From Akkermansiaceae bacterium (GTDB taxonomy: Bacteria > Verrucomicrobiota > Verrucomicrobiia > Verrucomicrobiales > Akkermansiaceae), in the NCBI GenBank assembly GCA_028822935.1, contig JAPKCM010000038.1, forward strand, positions 1-42,727: a stretch of DNA of 42,727 nucleotides. Direction: 5' to 3'. Positions 15,847-23,968 of the stretch are shown here, piece after piece (the first letter of the stretch is position 1; every line of letters starts with the position of its first letter). Both the position numbers and the translations under genes were made by a program. The notes under the pieces are model-generated. The model ran no database searches and was not told the DNA's origin. It was given only the letters and a program-made list of their open reading frames with translations.

Positions 15847-17802
15847 CTAGCGCTGCACCGCAAAATTAATATAGCCGATGAACATTTCTTCGTCGCTCTG
15901 CTCTCCAAAGCCCACGGATTGAGTGGGGTCGGGGTTCTCGGAATTTTGGGGCGAGTTGTCAAAGGCACCGCGCACGCGGATTCTTGTTCCGGCGGGCAGC
16001 CACTTTGGCTCGGCGAGACGATAGAGTAACTGCCAGTCAAAGATATAGTAAGGCACCGAGAGAAGTTTCTCGATCTCGCCATTCGGATAGATCGCATCGT
16101 ATTCCATCCGTGAGCCACGGAAGTGCATGTGAGGGCTCAATTCATAGAGGAGAGTTGGTTCCGTGGCCGACAGTACCACTGAAGCCTCGCGCTCGTAATC
16201 TCGCACGTTCGGAACAATATTAATGGCAATGGTGCTGGCGGCGGTGGTGCGATACTCCATCTCTGGAGGCGTGGAGTGAAAGTAGAGACCAAGCTGGGTC
16301 GTGTCGGTCTGAGGGCTCCCGTTGGTCTGATAATGCATTTGAACGGTGAGAGTGGGATTCGCTTTAAGGAGTTTCCCTGCATTGGGAGGGAAGGGTTTCG
16401 CTTGAACCCCCGGAACGTAACTTGCGAAGTAGCCATTCAGCCCAGCACCTTGAATGAAGGCCTCAAAGGTGGATCCGATGAAGGCAAGGCCGTGGTGAAC
16501 GACCTCGGGGTTGCCCGGTTTGATAATGGCAGCCCGGAGGTAGGTATTTGCCGGAATATTCGGGTCCAGTTCGATGTAACGATAATCAACCTCGCCATTG
16601 GCCGGGATGTTCTGAGAGGGGATGGTGAGAATCATGTCCGGCTCGCCTAACTCTGACGGCCAGTTAAAGGGGTATTCGCTGGGAGGCGGGGTGTTGGCGA
16701 CAAAGTCGGCCAGAGGATCAGTCTCGCCATCCTTCAGTGCCCCTTGATCGATCCAGTCGACGAGCGCTCTCAGAGACTCCTTTGAGAGAGACCAATCGTC
16801 CTCATAACTCCCGAACTCGGGATCGGCAAACCAGGGCGGCATTTCGCCGGTGAGAGTCACTTCGCGAATATCGTGCGCCCATACCGCCACGCTCTCGTAG
16901 CTATCGAACGAAAAGGGCGCGATGTTGTTCGGGCTGTGGCAGCGCACACAGCTTTCAATCATCATGGGAGCAATGACATTCTCGTAGGAAACTAGCTCTG
17001 TTGGGCCCAAGGGAAGTGGATCACCAGTGGTTGGAGTGTGGCGGTAAGTCGATGGTTGCCCGCTAAAGAATGCGGTGAGCGCATCGGAAAGATAGGGTTG
17101 CGCAGGAGATTCGTCCACCGCAGGACGCTCGATCGCACCCCGGTAGAAGACGGTCCAGGAGGCGGTATCAATAACAACTACTTCGGTGCCTCGGTCCACC
17201 TTGTATGCCCGCGAGACCAATTGAGCCGAATCGTGAAGAATGGGGACATCCGTTTGCCAAGTGTCGGCAGTGGCAACGAGCTCGGAGCGGTTCTTCGAGA
17301 TTGGGTCGATGACCCAGAACTCGACGGCTTGCGCCCCGAAGGAATTCTTCAAGGCCTTCAGAGTGGCTTCCAAAGATGGATCGGTATCAGGATCAGTGAA
17401 GAAGAGAACAATGGCCTTTTGGAAGCTGTGGTAATGCAGTTGTTGCGTACGACCCTCGTGGTCGATCAGGCGGAAATCGGCGGCCTCTTCGCGCGGTGCA
17501 CCTCCGGGCCACTGCAAGAGTCGATAGAACCCCGATCCCCGGTTGGGTGCGAGAGGATCGTTCCACTGAAAGGGGCTGGACGGGAGACGGAGCGAGAGCA
17601 GAGATTCCCAATTTTGCGCATCGGGAGAATACTGCAAGACATGATCTTGCGTCGGCTGGCCGTGGAGGTTGATCCGGATGGAGTCGTTATCCGCTGGCAC
17701 ATCGATCACCAGCTCCTGTGCCAGCGCCGGACCAAACAACACCAAGGCTAAGGAAAACAGGGGCGAGGCAATTCGCCGGGAAAGTATTCTTGAAAGGTTC
17801 AT
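15847..17802 (-). CDS. Secreted fusion of redoxin-like domain, cytochrome c and PHM-type copper monooxygenase domain
   Basis: A 651-residue exported protein (signal peptide ending FGPALAQ). Residues about 105-250 resemble an AhpC/thioredoxin fold (KAIVLFFTDPDTDPSLEATL) but the catalytic cysteines are absent. A c-type haem motif CVRCH is at 285-289, with a downstream GEMPPWF methionine as possible axial ligand. The C-terminal half resembles copper type II, ascorbate-dependent monooxygenases (peptidylglycine alpha-hydroxylating family) and retains what look like all copper ligands: H436-H437 (VVHHGLAF), H490 (VQMHYQTN), H558-x-H560 (SPHMHFRG) and M640 (DEEMFIGY). These enzymes hydroxylate C-H bonds with O2 and two electrons. 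The haem domain could deliver the electrons in the periplasm; that is inference. Similar haem-copper fusions occur in PVC and Acidobacteria genomes, generally without known substrate. Confidence 0.85.
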   Translation of the reverse strand: MNLSRILSRRIASPLFSLALVLFGPALAQELVIDVPADNDSIRINLHGQPTQDHVLQYSPDAQNWESLLSLRLPSSPFQWNDPLAPNRGSGFYRLLQWPGGAPREEAADFRLIDHEGRTQQLHYHSFQKAIVLFFTDPDTDPSLEATLKALKNSFGAQAVEFWVIDPISKNRSELVATADTWQTDVPILHDSAQLVSRAYKVDRGTEVVVIDTASWTVFYRGAIERPAVDESPAQPYLSDALTAFFSGQPSTYRHTPTTGDPLPLGPTELVSYENVIAPMMIESCVRCHSPNNIAPFSFDSYESVAVWAHDIREVTLTGEMPPWFADPEFGSYEDDWSLSKESLRALVDWIDQGALKDGETDPLADFVANTPPPSEYPFNWPSELGEPDMILTIPSQNIPANGEVDYRYIELDPNIPANTYLRAAIIKPGNPEVVHHGLAFIGSTFEAFIQGAGLNGYFASYVPGVQAKPFPPNAGKLLKANPTLTVQMHYQTNGSPQTDTTQLGLYFHSTPPEMEYRTTAASTIAINIVPNVRDYEREASVVLSATEPTLLYELSPHMHFRGSRMEYDAIYPNGEIEKLLSVPYYIFDWQLLYRLAEPKWLPAGTRIRVRGAFDNSPQNSENPDPTQSVGFGEQSDEEMFIGYINFAVQR

Positions 17803-18090
17803 GTTATAGTGGTTAAGGCAAAACTGCTGAAATACCAGCTGCGAATTGCATCAAATTATCATAGCATGGCTTGTTGTTGATCCCGGCAGGCGGGGTCATT
17901 TCCGTGAGGGAGATCAGAGACGGTCGCAATTGTTTACGAGAGAGTCGCGAGCGACCTGATCTTAACGTCGTCCGAAAGAAGCTCCCTAAAACTACGTTGA
18001 TTACTTGTCGCCCCGTTAGAAAAGAAAACCTTTCAACGGGGCAGTCCCCGAAATCCCATGACCCATCGATCACCCTGCACCCACCGCCCG
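17803..18090. other. Intergenic region between divergent genes
   Basis: A 288-bp AT-richer gap between the haem-copper fusion gene (-) and the sialidase (+). It should hold both promoters. Short self-complementary stretches are present (GTCGCGAGCGAC near 17950, GGGGCAGTCCCC near 18040), but none is long enough to call. No convincing small gene was seen. Confidence 0.4.
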
Positions 18091-19212
18091 ATGCTCACCC
18101 GTTTAATTCTCGCCAGCGCAGCTTTCCTCTTCGCCACCTTCGCGATGGCAGCTCCTCCAAAGGTCACGATCCACGACATCAAAACCATCTCTTTCCAGCC
18201 CGACCTCTACTGCGGCTGGCCCACCGCCACCCGCCGCGCGAACGGCGAACTCCTCGTCGTCTGGTCCGGCGGCCGCGCCGGTCACATCTGCCCCTTCGGC
18301 CGCGTCGATATGATGCGCTCAAACGACAAGGGCGAGAGCTGGACCTTTCCCCGCGTCGTCCTCGACACCCCTATTGACGACCGCGACGCCGGCGTTCTCG
18401 AAACCGCCAAGGGTTCCATTCTCATCACCACTTTCACCTCCCTCGCCTACGAATCCTACCTTGAGAGAAAGAAAGGCACTCCCGAAGAAAGCAAATGGCT
18501 CGCCGCTCATCACCGGATCAACGCCGAAGAACGCAAGGCCCTTCTTGGGAGCTGGATCCTCCGCTCCACCGACGGCGGACAGATCTTCTCCGCTCCCTCC
18601 CGCATCCCCGTCAATTCCCCCCACGGCCCCATCCAGCTCTCCGATGGCCGCCTCCTCTATGCTGGCAAGAAACTCTGGACCGACAAAGCGAAGATTGGCC
18701 TCGCCGAATCCCACGACGACGGCGTCACCTGGAAATGGCTTGCCGAAATCCCCACTCGCCCCGGCGACTCCGCGCTCAAATCCTACCACGAACTTCATGC
18801 CATCGAAGCAGCCAACGGCACTCTCATCGCCCACATCCGCAACCATAATCCCGCCCAGAAGGGCGAAACCCTCCAGAGCGAGTCCCATGACGGCGGCAAG
18901 ACCTGGAGCGTTCCGCACTCCATCGGCGTCTGGGGCCTTCCCTCCTTCCTCACCCGCCTCTCCGGCGACCGCCTCCTCATGACCTACGGCTATCGTCGTA
19001 AACCTTACGGCAACCAGGCCCGCATCAGCGATGACCACGGCACCACCTGGTCCGAGCCCATCACCATTTCTGACGACGGTGTATCCTCCGATCTCGGCTA
19101 CCCCTCCACCGTCCAACTCGCCGATGGCACCCTCCTCACGATCTGGTACGAAAACCCCAAGGATTCCTCTAAAGCGGTTCTCCGCCAGGCCCGCTGGTCT
19201 CTCAATCCCTAG
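18091..19212 (+). CDS. Secreted sialidase-family (BNR/Asp-box) glycoside hydrolase
   Basis: The frame is open from ATG 18058, but ATG 18091 gives a classical signal peptide (MLTRLILASAAFLFATFAMA|APP) and is preferred; the mature enzyme is about 350 residues. It is a six-bladed propeller with at least five Asp-boxes: SNDKGESWTF, STDGGQIFSA, SHDDGVTWKW, SHDGGKTWSV and SDDHGTTWSE. An N-terminal arginine-rich segment (GWPTATRRANGELLVVWSGG) fits the arginine region of sialidases. Such enzymes usually release terminal sialic acid, but this PVC subgroup is functionally uncharacterised and may act on other acidic sugars. Codon third positions are strikingly C-rich, as in the CotH and kinase-MurQ genes. 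It is convergent with the SMP-30 gene. The partner genes for sialic acid catabolism are not in this window. Confidence 0.85.
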   Translation: MLTRLILASAAFLFATFAMAAPPKVTIHDIKTISFQPDLYCGWPTATRRANGELLVVWSGGRAGHICPFGRVDMMRSNDKGESWTFPRVVLDTPIDDRDAGVLETAKGSILITTFTSLAYESYLERKKGTPEESKWLAAHHRINAEERKALLGSWILRSTDGGQIFSAPSRIPVNSPHGPIQLSDGRLLYAGKKLWTDKAKIGLAESHDDGVTWKWLAEIPTRPGDSALKSYHELHAIEAANGTLIAHIRNHNPAQKGETLQSESHDGGKTWSVPHSIGVWGLPSFLTRLSGDRLLMTYGYRRKPYGNQARISDDHGTTWSEPITISDDGVSSDLGYPSTVQLADGTLLTIWYENPKDSSKAVLRQARWSLNP

Positions 19213-19440
19213 TCCGACAATCCTTGCATATTGGAAGCCATCACCTCCTCTCCTCAACGCCGCTCTCAAGCGGTCCAGCCAATATGAAAAATCCTAGCAG
19301 TAAGGCGATGCGCAGTTCAATGTCGTTTGGTAGTAGATATAGACGCTCCAAGGTCGGGAAGACTCCGATTCCCGCGAAGCAGGAATAGGGTGATCGCGAG
19401 CGAGATGATCCGTGGCCCGGTCCTTGTTTGATGAGGCTCG

Positions 19441-20355
19441 TTACCACTTGGCACCCTTCGGCTTGGCCCCTTTCGCGAGGGTCTTCACGGAATAGAGCCC
19501 GGTGCGGGCCGTGATAAAGAGGGTATCGTAATTGGCGCCGCCGAAGCAGACATTGGCGGGATGTTCTGGCGTTGCGATTACTCCGATCTTCACTCCGTCC
19601 TTATCGAAGATGTGGATGCCCCCTCCTGCGGTGGCGTAGAGATTCCCGTCGGTATCGATGCACATTCCGTCGCAGCGGATGTCGATCTCGAAGAGAGGTG
19701 CCCCGAGCATTCCCTTCTCCACCACTGCAAAGGCCCGGATCTTCCCAACCTTCCCGGTATCGGCGAGGTAGACCCGTTTTTCGTCTGGCGAGAATGCGAT
19801 ACCGTTTGGCATGTCGTGCCCCTTGTAGAGCACCGAGACGCCCCCTGACTTCGGGTCGATCTTGTAGACCCATCTACCTCCGACCTCTGCGGCGCGTCCT
19901 TTCAGTCCGTAGCTCGGATCAGTGAACCAGATCGTGCCATCGGCGCGGATCGCGAGGTCGTTGGGCGAATTGAGTTTCTTTCCATCGAACTTGTCGGCGA
20001 GGACCGTGATCTTGCCCTCCGCGTCTGTTACAATCACGTTGCGCCCGCCGTGTTGGCAGGAGAGGAGGTTGCCCTTCAGATCGAGGAGGTTGCCGTTGGA
20101 AGACTCCACCTTGCGATACTCCTTCAGTCCACCGGCCGCGCTCCACTGCATCTGGCGGCTGTTCGGGATATCGCTGAAGACGACCATCTTCTTGGAGGGA
20201 ATCCAGACCGGTCCCTCGGTGAACTTCATCTCGCCGCCCAGTTTCACCATCTCGGTCCCTGGCGTCACGATCTGCTCAAGGGCTTTGTGGTGATCCGCCG
20301 CAGCGTTAGAAATGAGGGCGGCAGCGAGGAACGGCAGGGCGAGAGTGGGTTTCAT
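19441..20355 (-). CDS. Secreted SMP-30/gluconolactonase-family protein
   Basis: A 304-residue six-bladed propeller of the SMP-30/gluconolactonase/LRE family. The frame is open to 20430, but ATG 20355 begins a normal signal peptide (MKPTLALPFLAAALISNAAA|DHH) and is preferred. The single metal-ion site of the family is visible: E47 (MKFTEGPVWIP), N132 (LNSPNDLAIR), N184 (MPNGIAFSPDE) and D199 (RVYLADT). Enzymes of this family open sugar lactones such as gluconolactone in a Ca- or Zn-dependent reaction. Export suggests it acts in the periplasm on lactones released by sugar oxidation, alongside the Tat-exported lactonase at 13130-14404. It is separated from the PVC haem protein gene upstream by 119 bp and may share its transcript. 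Confidence 0.9.
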   Translation of the reverse strand: MKPTLALPFLAAALISNAAADHHKALEQIVTPGTEMVKLGGEMKFTEGPVWIPSKKMVVFSDIPNSRQMQWSAAGGLKEYRKVESSNGNLLDLKGNLLSCQHGGRNVIVTDAEGKITVLADKFDGKKLNSPNDLAIRADGTIWFTDPSYGLKGRAAEVGGRWVYKIDPKSGGVSVLYKGHDMPNGIAFSPDEKRVYLADTGKVGKIRAFAVVEKGMLGAPLFEIDIRCDGMCIDTDGNLYATAGGGIHIFDKDGVKIGVIATPEHPANVCFGGANYDTLFITARTGLYSVKTLAKGAKPKGAKW

Positions 20356-20474
20356 AGTAGCGGATTCTGGCCCCAAAGCAAATTTCCTCGCAAGCCAAAA
20401 AAAGAAGCACCCCAATGCGGGATGCTTCATGATCGGTGTCGCGGATTGGGGATCTTGAGATCCCGAAACGATCG

Positions 20475-23400
20475 CTATTTCCTAGAGTGAGGGTGTTGCT
20501 TCAAGAGCACATCGGGGCTGAACATATCGATCTTGCTTTTCGTTTCGGCCCGAACTTTTTTCACTTGAGCTGCTCCGATCGCCGAAGCTTTGTTTCCGAA
20601 CGAATTACGAACATAGGTCAAGACCGATGCCATTTCTTCGTCGTTCAGCAAGCCGCCAAAGGCAGTCATGGGAACCTGCCCCAGGTACTTTTTACCCTTC
20701 ACTTCGATGGGTCCCATAAGCCCCTTAAGGCTTAACTTGATGAGGCGATCAGGATCTCCAAGCACCCACTTGGTCTCGGAAAGCGGTGGGAATCCGGCAT
20801 CAGGGAGGCCTTCACCTTTGGACTGGTGACAGGTCATGCAGTAACCTTCTCGGGCATAAATCGCTCCTCCTTGCACAAACAACTTCGCATCTTCCTTCGA
20901 CAGGTGCTTCGGTGCCACGATAACTTTCTCCTTTTCCGCTTCCACAGCTTCACCTGCGAAAATGGCATCAGCGAAGTCGATACTCTGTTTTATGTATGAG
21001 TCGACTTCCTTCGCCTTTGCGATGGAAAGGACGGCGAGCCCTTGATCAGTTGGGAGGTAAGTTGCTGCAGTGATCGCTTCCAAACGGACTCTTCCGTGGT
21101 CGTCGTGGGCTGCACGAGAGAGGATCTGAACGAGATTCTTCAACTTGTGTTCATTGTATCGGGCCACTCGAACGGCAGCGCTCCGAATCTTGTGATCTTT
21201 CGAAGCCAGAAGCTCGGCGAGCAAATTTACGTCAATCTTATCAGCACCCCATGTCACCCACAGTGCTTCCAGCTTAAGTCGCTCGCTACTCTGAGTGGAG
21301 GCCCATTTGGTCGCGGCAGTGGCAACCTTCACGGGATCTCTTTCGCGCAATTCACGACGAGTGCGATAGCGGGTACGATATTCCGGGAGGGTGAGATTCC
21401 CAAGAAGCCCCGCAATACTGGCTCCGTCAACCTTGGCCGGTTTTACAAGAGGACGGCTCGGATAGGTGACCCGATAGATCCGGCCGTGCTCGTGATCACG
21501 ATACGGGTCACGGGCATTGTGCTGCATATGACCAATCAACATATTGTGCCAGTCGGCAAGGTAGAGTGATCCATCAGGGGCAAATTCAAGATCGACAGGA
21601 CGGAAGTTCGAATCCTTTGAAACATAGAGATCCTGCACATACTCGGTGGTGAAGCCCGTGCCATCTTCGATGACACGATGCTGTTTCGCACCGAGGTAAC
21701 CGATGCTATTATTGATGAGAACATCACCTTGCACTTCATCAGGGAAGTGTCGGCTTGAAATAAACTCAACACCCGAAGTTGGGCGTACTTTATTGCTCTT
21801 TATAATATCCGGTGCTCTCAAATTTGCGCCGTAGCGGGCTTTCACCGTCCCGGGAAGCATCCAAGAAAAGCTGGTTCCAGAGGTATGGAGGAAAAAATCC
21901 TGACCGTAGTCATCGTAAGCCACTCCCCATGGATTCGGAATTGAGAATTGTGCGTACCTCCGGATCTGCTTTTTCTGCGGACTGTAGCGGAAGAAGCCAC
22001 CGTTACTCCCGCGCTCGGGCCCATAGACACTCTCAGTGTTTGAGTGGAGGAAAACTCCCTCACACATGACAAAGGCACCACTTGGATCGGCACAGAATGC
22101 GGAGATCGCATGGTGAGTGTCATGGTCATCGAAACCGCTCAAAAGGAGGTCCTTCTTGTCATAGTGATCATCACCATCGGTATCTTGAAGACGGATGAGA
22201 GACCCGCTTTGCGAAACATAGACGCCATCGTGGGAGATCTCGAAACCAATTGGAATGTGCAGGTCGTCGGCGAAGATGGTCTGCTTATCTGCCACTCCGT
22301 CGCCATCGGTATCTTCAAGGATGAGGAGCTTGTCCTTGGGACGCGCATCTCCAATCTTATAATGAGGGTAACTCTCCATCGTGGCCACCCAGAGGCGGCC
22401 TTTGTTATCGAAGGCAATCTGCACTGGGTTTTTCAAATCAGGAAAGTTTTCCTCGGATGCAAACAAGTCGATTTTGTAACCCTCGGGAACCGCGATCTTG
22501 GTTTGGGATTCCTGCCCTGGCCGATACTCGGGGGTTCCGTTTTTATTACTCGGCTTATAGTTGGATTGAACGGGTGGAAGTTTCGAGGTTTTGGCGTCCT
22601 CTCCGGCCACGTCAAATTTCTCTCCTTTTAAAGTAGCCCAGATTGCCTGGTCGCGGATCTGGGTAAACTCCCGGGTCTTTTTCAACTCAAAGGGATAGTT
22701 CGCGGGGCCGTAGGGATTGTATCGGCGACCGTAAACGTGCACGCCATTGGGAACCTTAAAGTCATTTAGCCACATGAAGTTCTTTTCCTGGACCGCTGCA
22801 TGGACCTCGTCGAGCATGCTTTGATTTGGAGTTTCTCCACTGAAGAGAGCATCGGCAAGCCAAGGCGTGAGCTTTCGGTATCCATCATCATTAAGGAGAG
22901 CACCGTCGATAGTCAGTCTCTCATCGGAAACGGCAAACCATTGGGCAGATGTCGCAAAGGCATCCACAAATAGAGCTCCATTGGCATTTGCGACATCCTT
23001 CATCGCGGCGGCATAAAGTTTCAAATTTTGATTCCCTTCCTTGCCATCGGGCACGCTGAATTTCCCTGACAAATCCTGCATGGCAGTCGGCGAAACAAGG
23101 GCTAGCTGAGGAATGTTTTTGCCGTTGTATTTCCGGGAGAGCGTGTGCTGGACAAAAGCGGTAAGCTCCGCCTTGTAGCGATTCACCCCCTTGGAACCCT
23201 CAAAAGAAGAATTGTATCCAAAGAAGGCAACGATGGTGTCAGCTCCGAGACCAGTCAGCCATTGATCGGGCGTCTCAAAGTGCCCTTGCGGCCCCGAACC
23301 AGCCTGGAGCTTTTCTGGCAGCAATTCTTTGGCTCCCGGAAAGGCATATTGCCCCTCTTGGTTCCTACCGGGATGGGGACGAAATCCAGGCGTATTGCCT

Positions 23401-23732
23401 TCGTCACCCATATTACGAATCTTGAGGTTGCTGGTCGGAAAACGCAGCTGGATCTCGGTTTCGAAATATCCGAAGTGATTCATCCTCGAGGCCATTCCGG
23501 AACCAAGCAAAACGACCGTATCTCCCTTCTTGAGCGAGAGCTTCGACGGAGCGGCCTTCACTTCGAACTTCACGCTCTCAGGATTCATGGGAGCAAGCAC
23601 CCCAGGGGCGAGCTTGGCCTCTTTTTTAGGAGGTGCCGCTCCGACCTCGGAGATTAGAATTTGAGCATTCGCCAAAGGGCTCTGCCATGTGATGGCTGTC
23701 AATAGAATGGTTTTAATGACCGGGAGTTTCAT
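20475..23732 (-). CDS. PVC-type haem-binding protein: SGNH-like, beta-propeller, HEAT and cytochrome c domains
   Basis: I choose ATG 23732 (signal peptide MKLPVIKTILLTAITWQSPLANA|QIL) over the upstream 23762 codon. The 1085-residue product starts with an SGNH-hydrolase-like domain (about 50-310) whose catalytic positions look degenerate: VVLLGSGMASRM instead of a GDS motif and DGALLNDDGYRKL without the usual DxxH. Then comes the propeller of PVC-type membrane-bound dehydrogenases (YKIDLFASEE, NPVQIAFDNKGRLWVATMES, about 400-740), HEAT repeats (about 760-900), and a cytochrome c domain with CMTCH at 965-969 and a likely distal methionine in GQVPMTAFGG. The family is greatly expanded in Verrucomicrobia and Planctomycetes and is thought to oxidise sugars or alcohols outside the cytoplasm; the substrate is unknown. 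It is on the same strand as the SMP-30 gene downstream. Confidence 0.9.
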   Translation of the reverse strand: MKLPVIKTILLTAITWQSPLANAQILISEVGAAPPKKEAKLAPGVLAPMNPESVKFEVKAAPSKLSLKKGDTVVLLGSGMASRMNHFGYFETEIQLRFPTSNLKIRNMGDEGNTPGFRPHPGRNQEGQYAFPGAKELLPEKLQAGSGPQGHFETPDQWLTGLGADTIVAFFGYNSSFEGSKGVNRYKAELTAFVQHTLSRKYNGKNIPQLALVSPTAMQDLSGKFSVPDGKEGNQNLKLYAAAMKDVANANGALFVDAFATSAQWFAVSDERLTIDGALLNDDGYRKLTPWLADALFSGETPNQSMLDEVHAAVQEKNFMWLNDFKVPNGVHVYGRRYNPYGPANYPFELKKTREFTQIRDQAIWATLKGEKFDVAGEDAKTSKLPPVQSNYKPSNKNGTPEYRPGQESQTKIAVPEGYKIDLFASEENFPDLKNPVQIAFDNKGRLWVATMESYPHYKIGDARPKDKLLILEDTDGDGVADKQTIFADDLHIPIGFEISHDGVYVSQSGSLIRLQDTDGDDHYDKKDLLLSGFDDHDTHHAISAFCADPSGAFVMCEGVFLHSNTESVYGPERGSNGGFFRYSPQKKQIRRYAQFSIPNPWGVAYDDYGQDFFLHTSGTSFSWMLPGTVKARYGANLRAPDIIKSNKVRPTSGVEFISSRHFPDEVQGDVLINNSIGYLGAKQHRVIEDGTGFTTEYVQDLYVSKDSNFRPVDLEFAPDGSLYLADWHNMLIGHMQHNARDPYRDHEHGRIYRVTYPSRPLVKPAKVDGASIAGLLGNLTLPEYRTRYRTRRELRERDPVKVATAATKWASTQSSERLKLEALWVTWGADKIDVNLLAELLASKDHKIRSAAVRVARYNEHKLKNLVQILSRAAHDDHGRVRLEAITAATYLPTDQGLAVLSIAKAKEVDSYIKQSIDFADAIFAGEAVEAEKEKVIVAPKHLSKEDAKLFVQGGAIYAREGYCMTCHQSKGEGLPDAGFPPLSETKWVLGDPDRLIKLSLKGLMGPIEVKGKKYLGQVPMTAFGGLLNDEEMASVLTYVRNSFGNKASAIGAAQVKKVRAETKSKIDMFSPDVLLKQHPHSRK

Positions 23733-23968
23733 AAAGATACGTTCTGGGAATGTTGGAGCCAACGTTTCGCTGGATCCGATTTTAGGGAGTTTATCTACAT
23801 CGAAAAAATACCGTTCCCTTCCCCTTGGTTAGGGGAAAAGGAAAGATTCTCAATCTTATAAAATGCATGCCGTTAGCAAAAACAGGGCATGTTTTAGAGA
23901 AACCTTGGGAAATTCGCTCCGGCCTCACTATCGCAACTCCGCAGATGGTTAACGAAGGGTAGTTCCAT

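Noticed and set aside
19227-19286. Inverted repeat CATATTGG / CCAATATG between convergent genes, and a nearby CGGGAA/TTCCCG hairpin (19355-19374)
   Set aside because: Arms are short, widely spaced or lacking a T-tract; too weak to call terminators.
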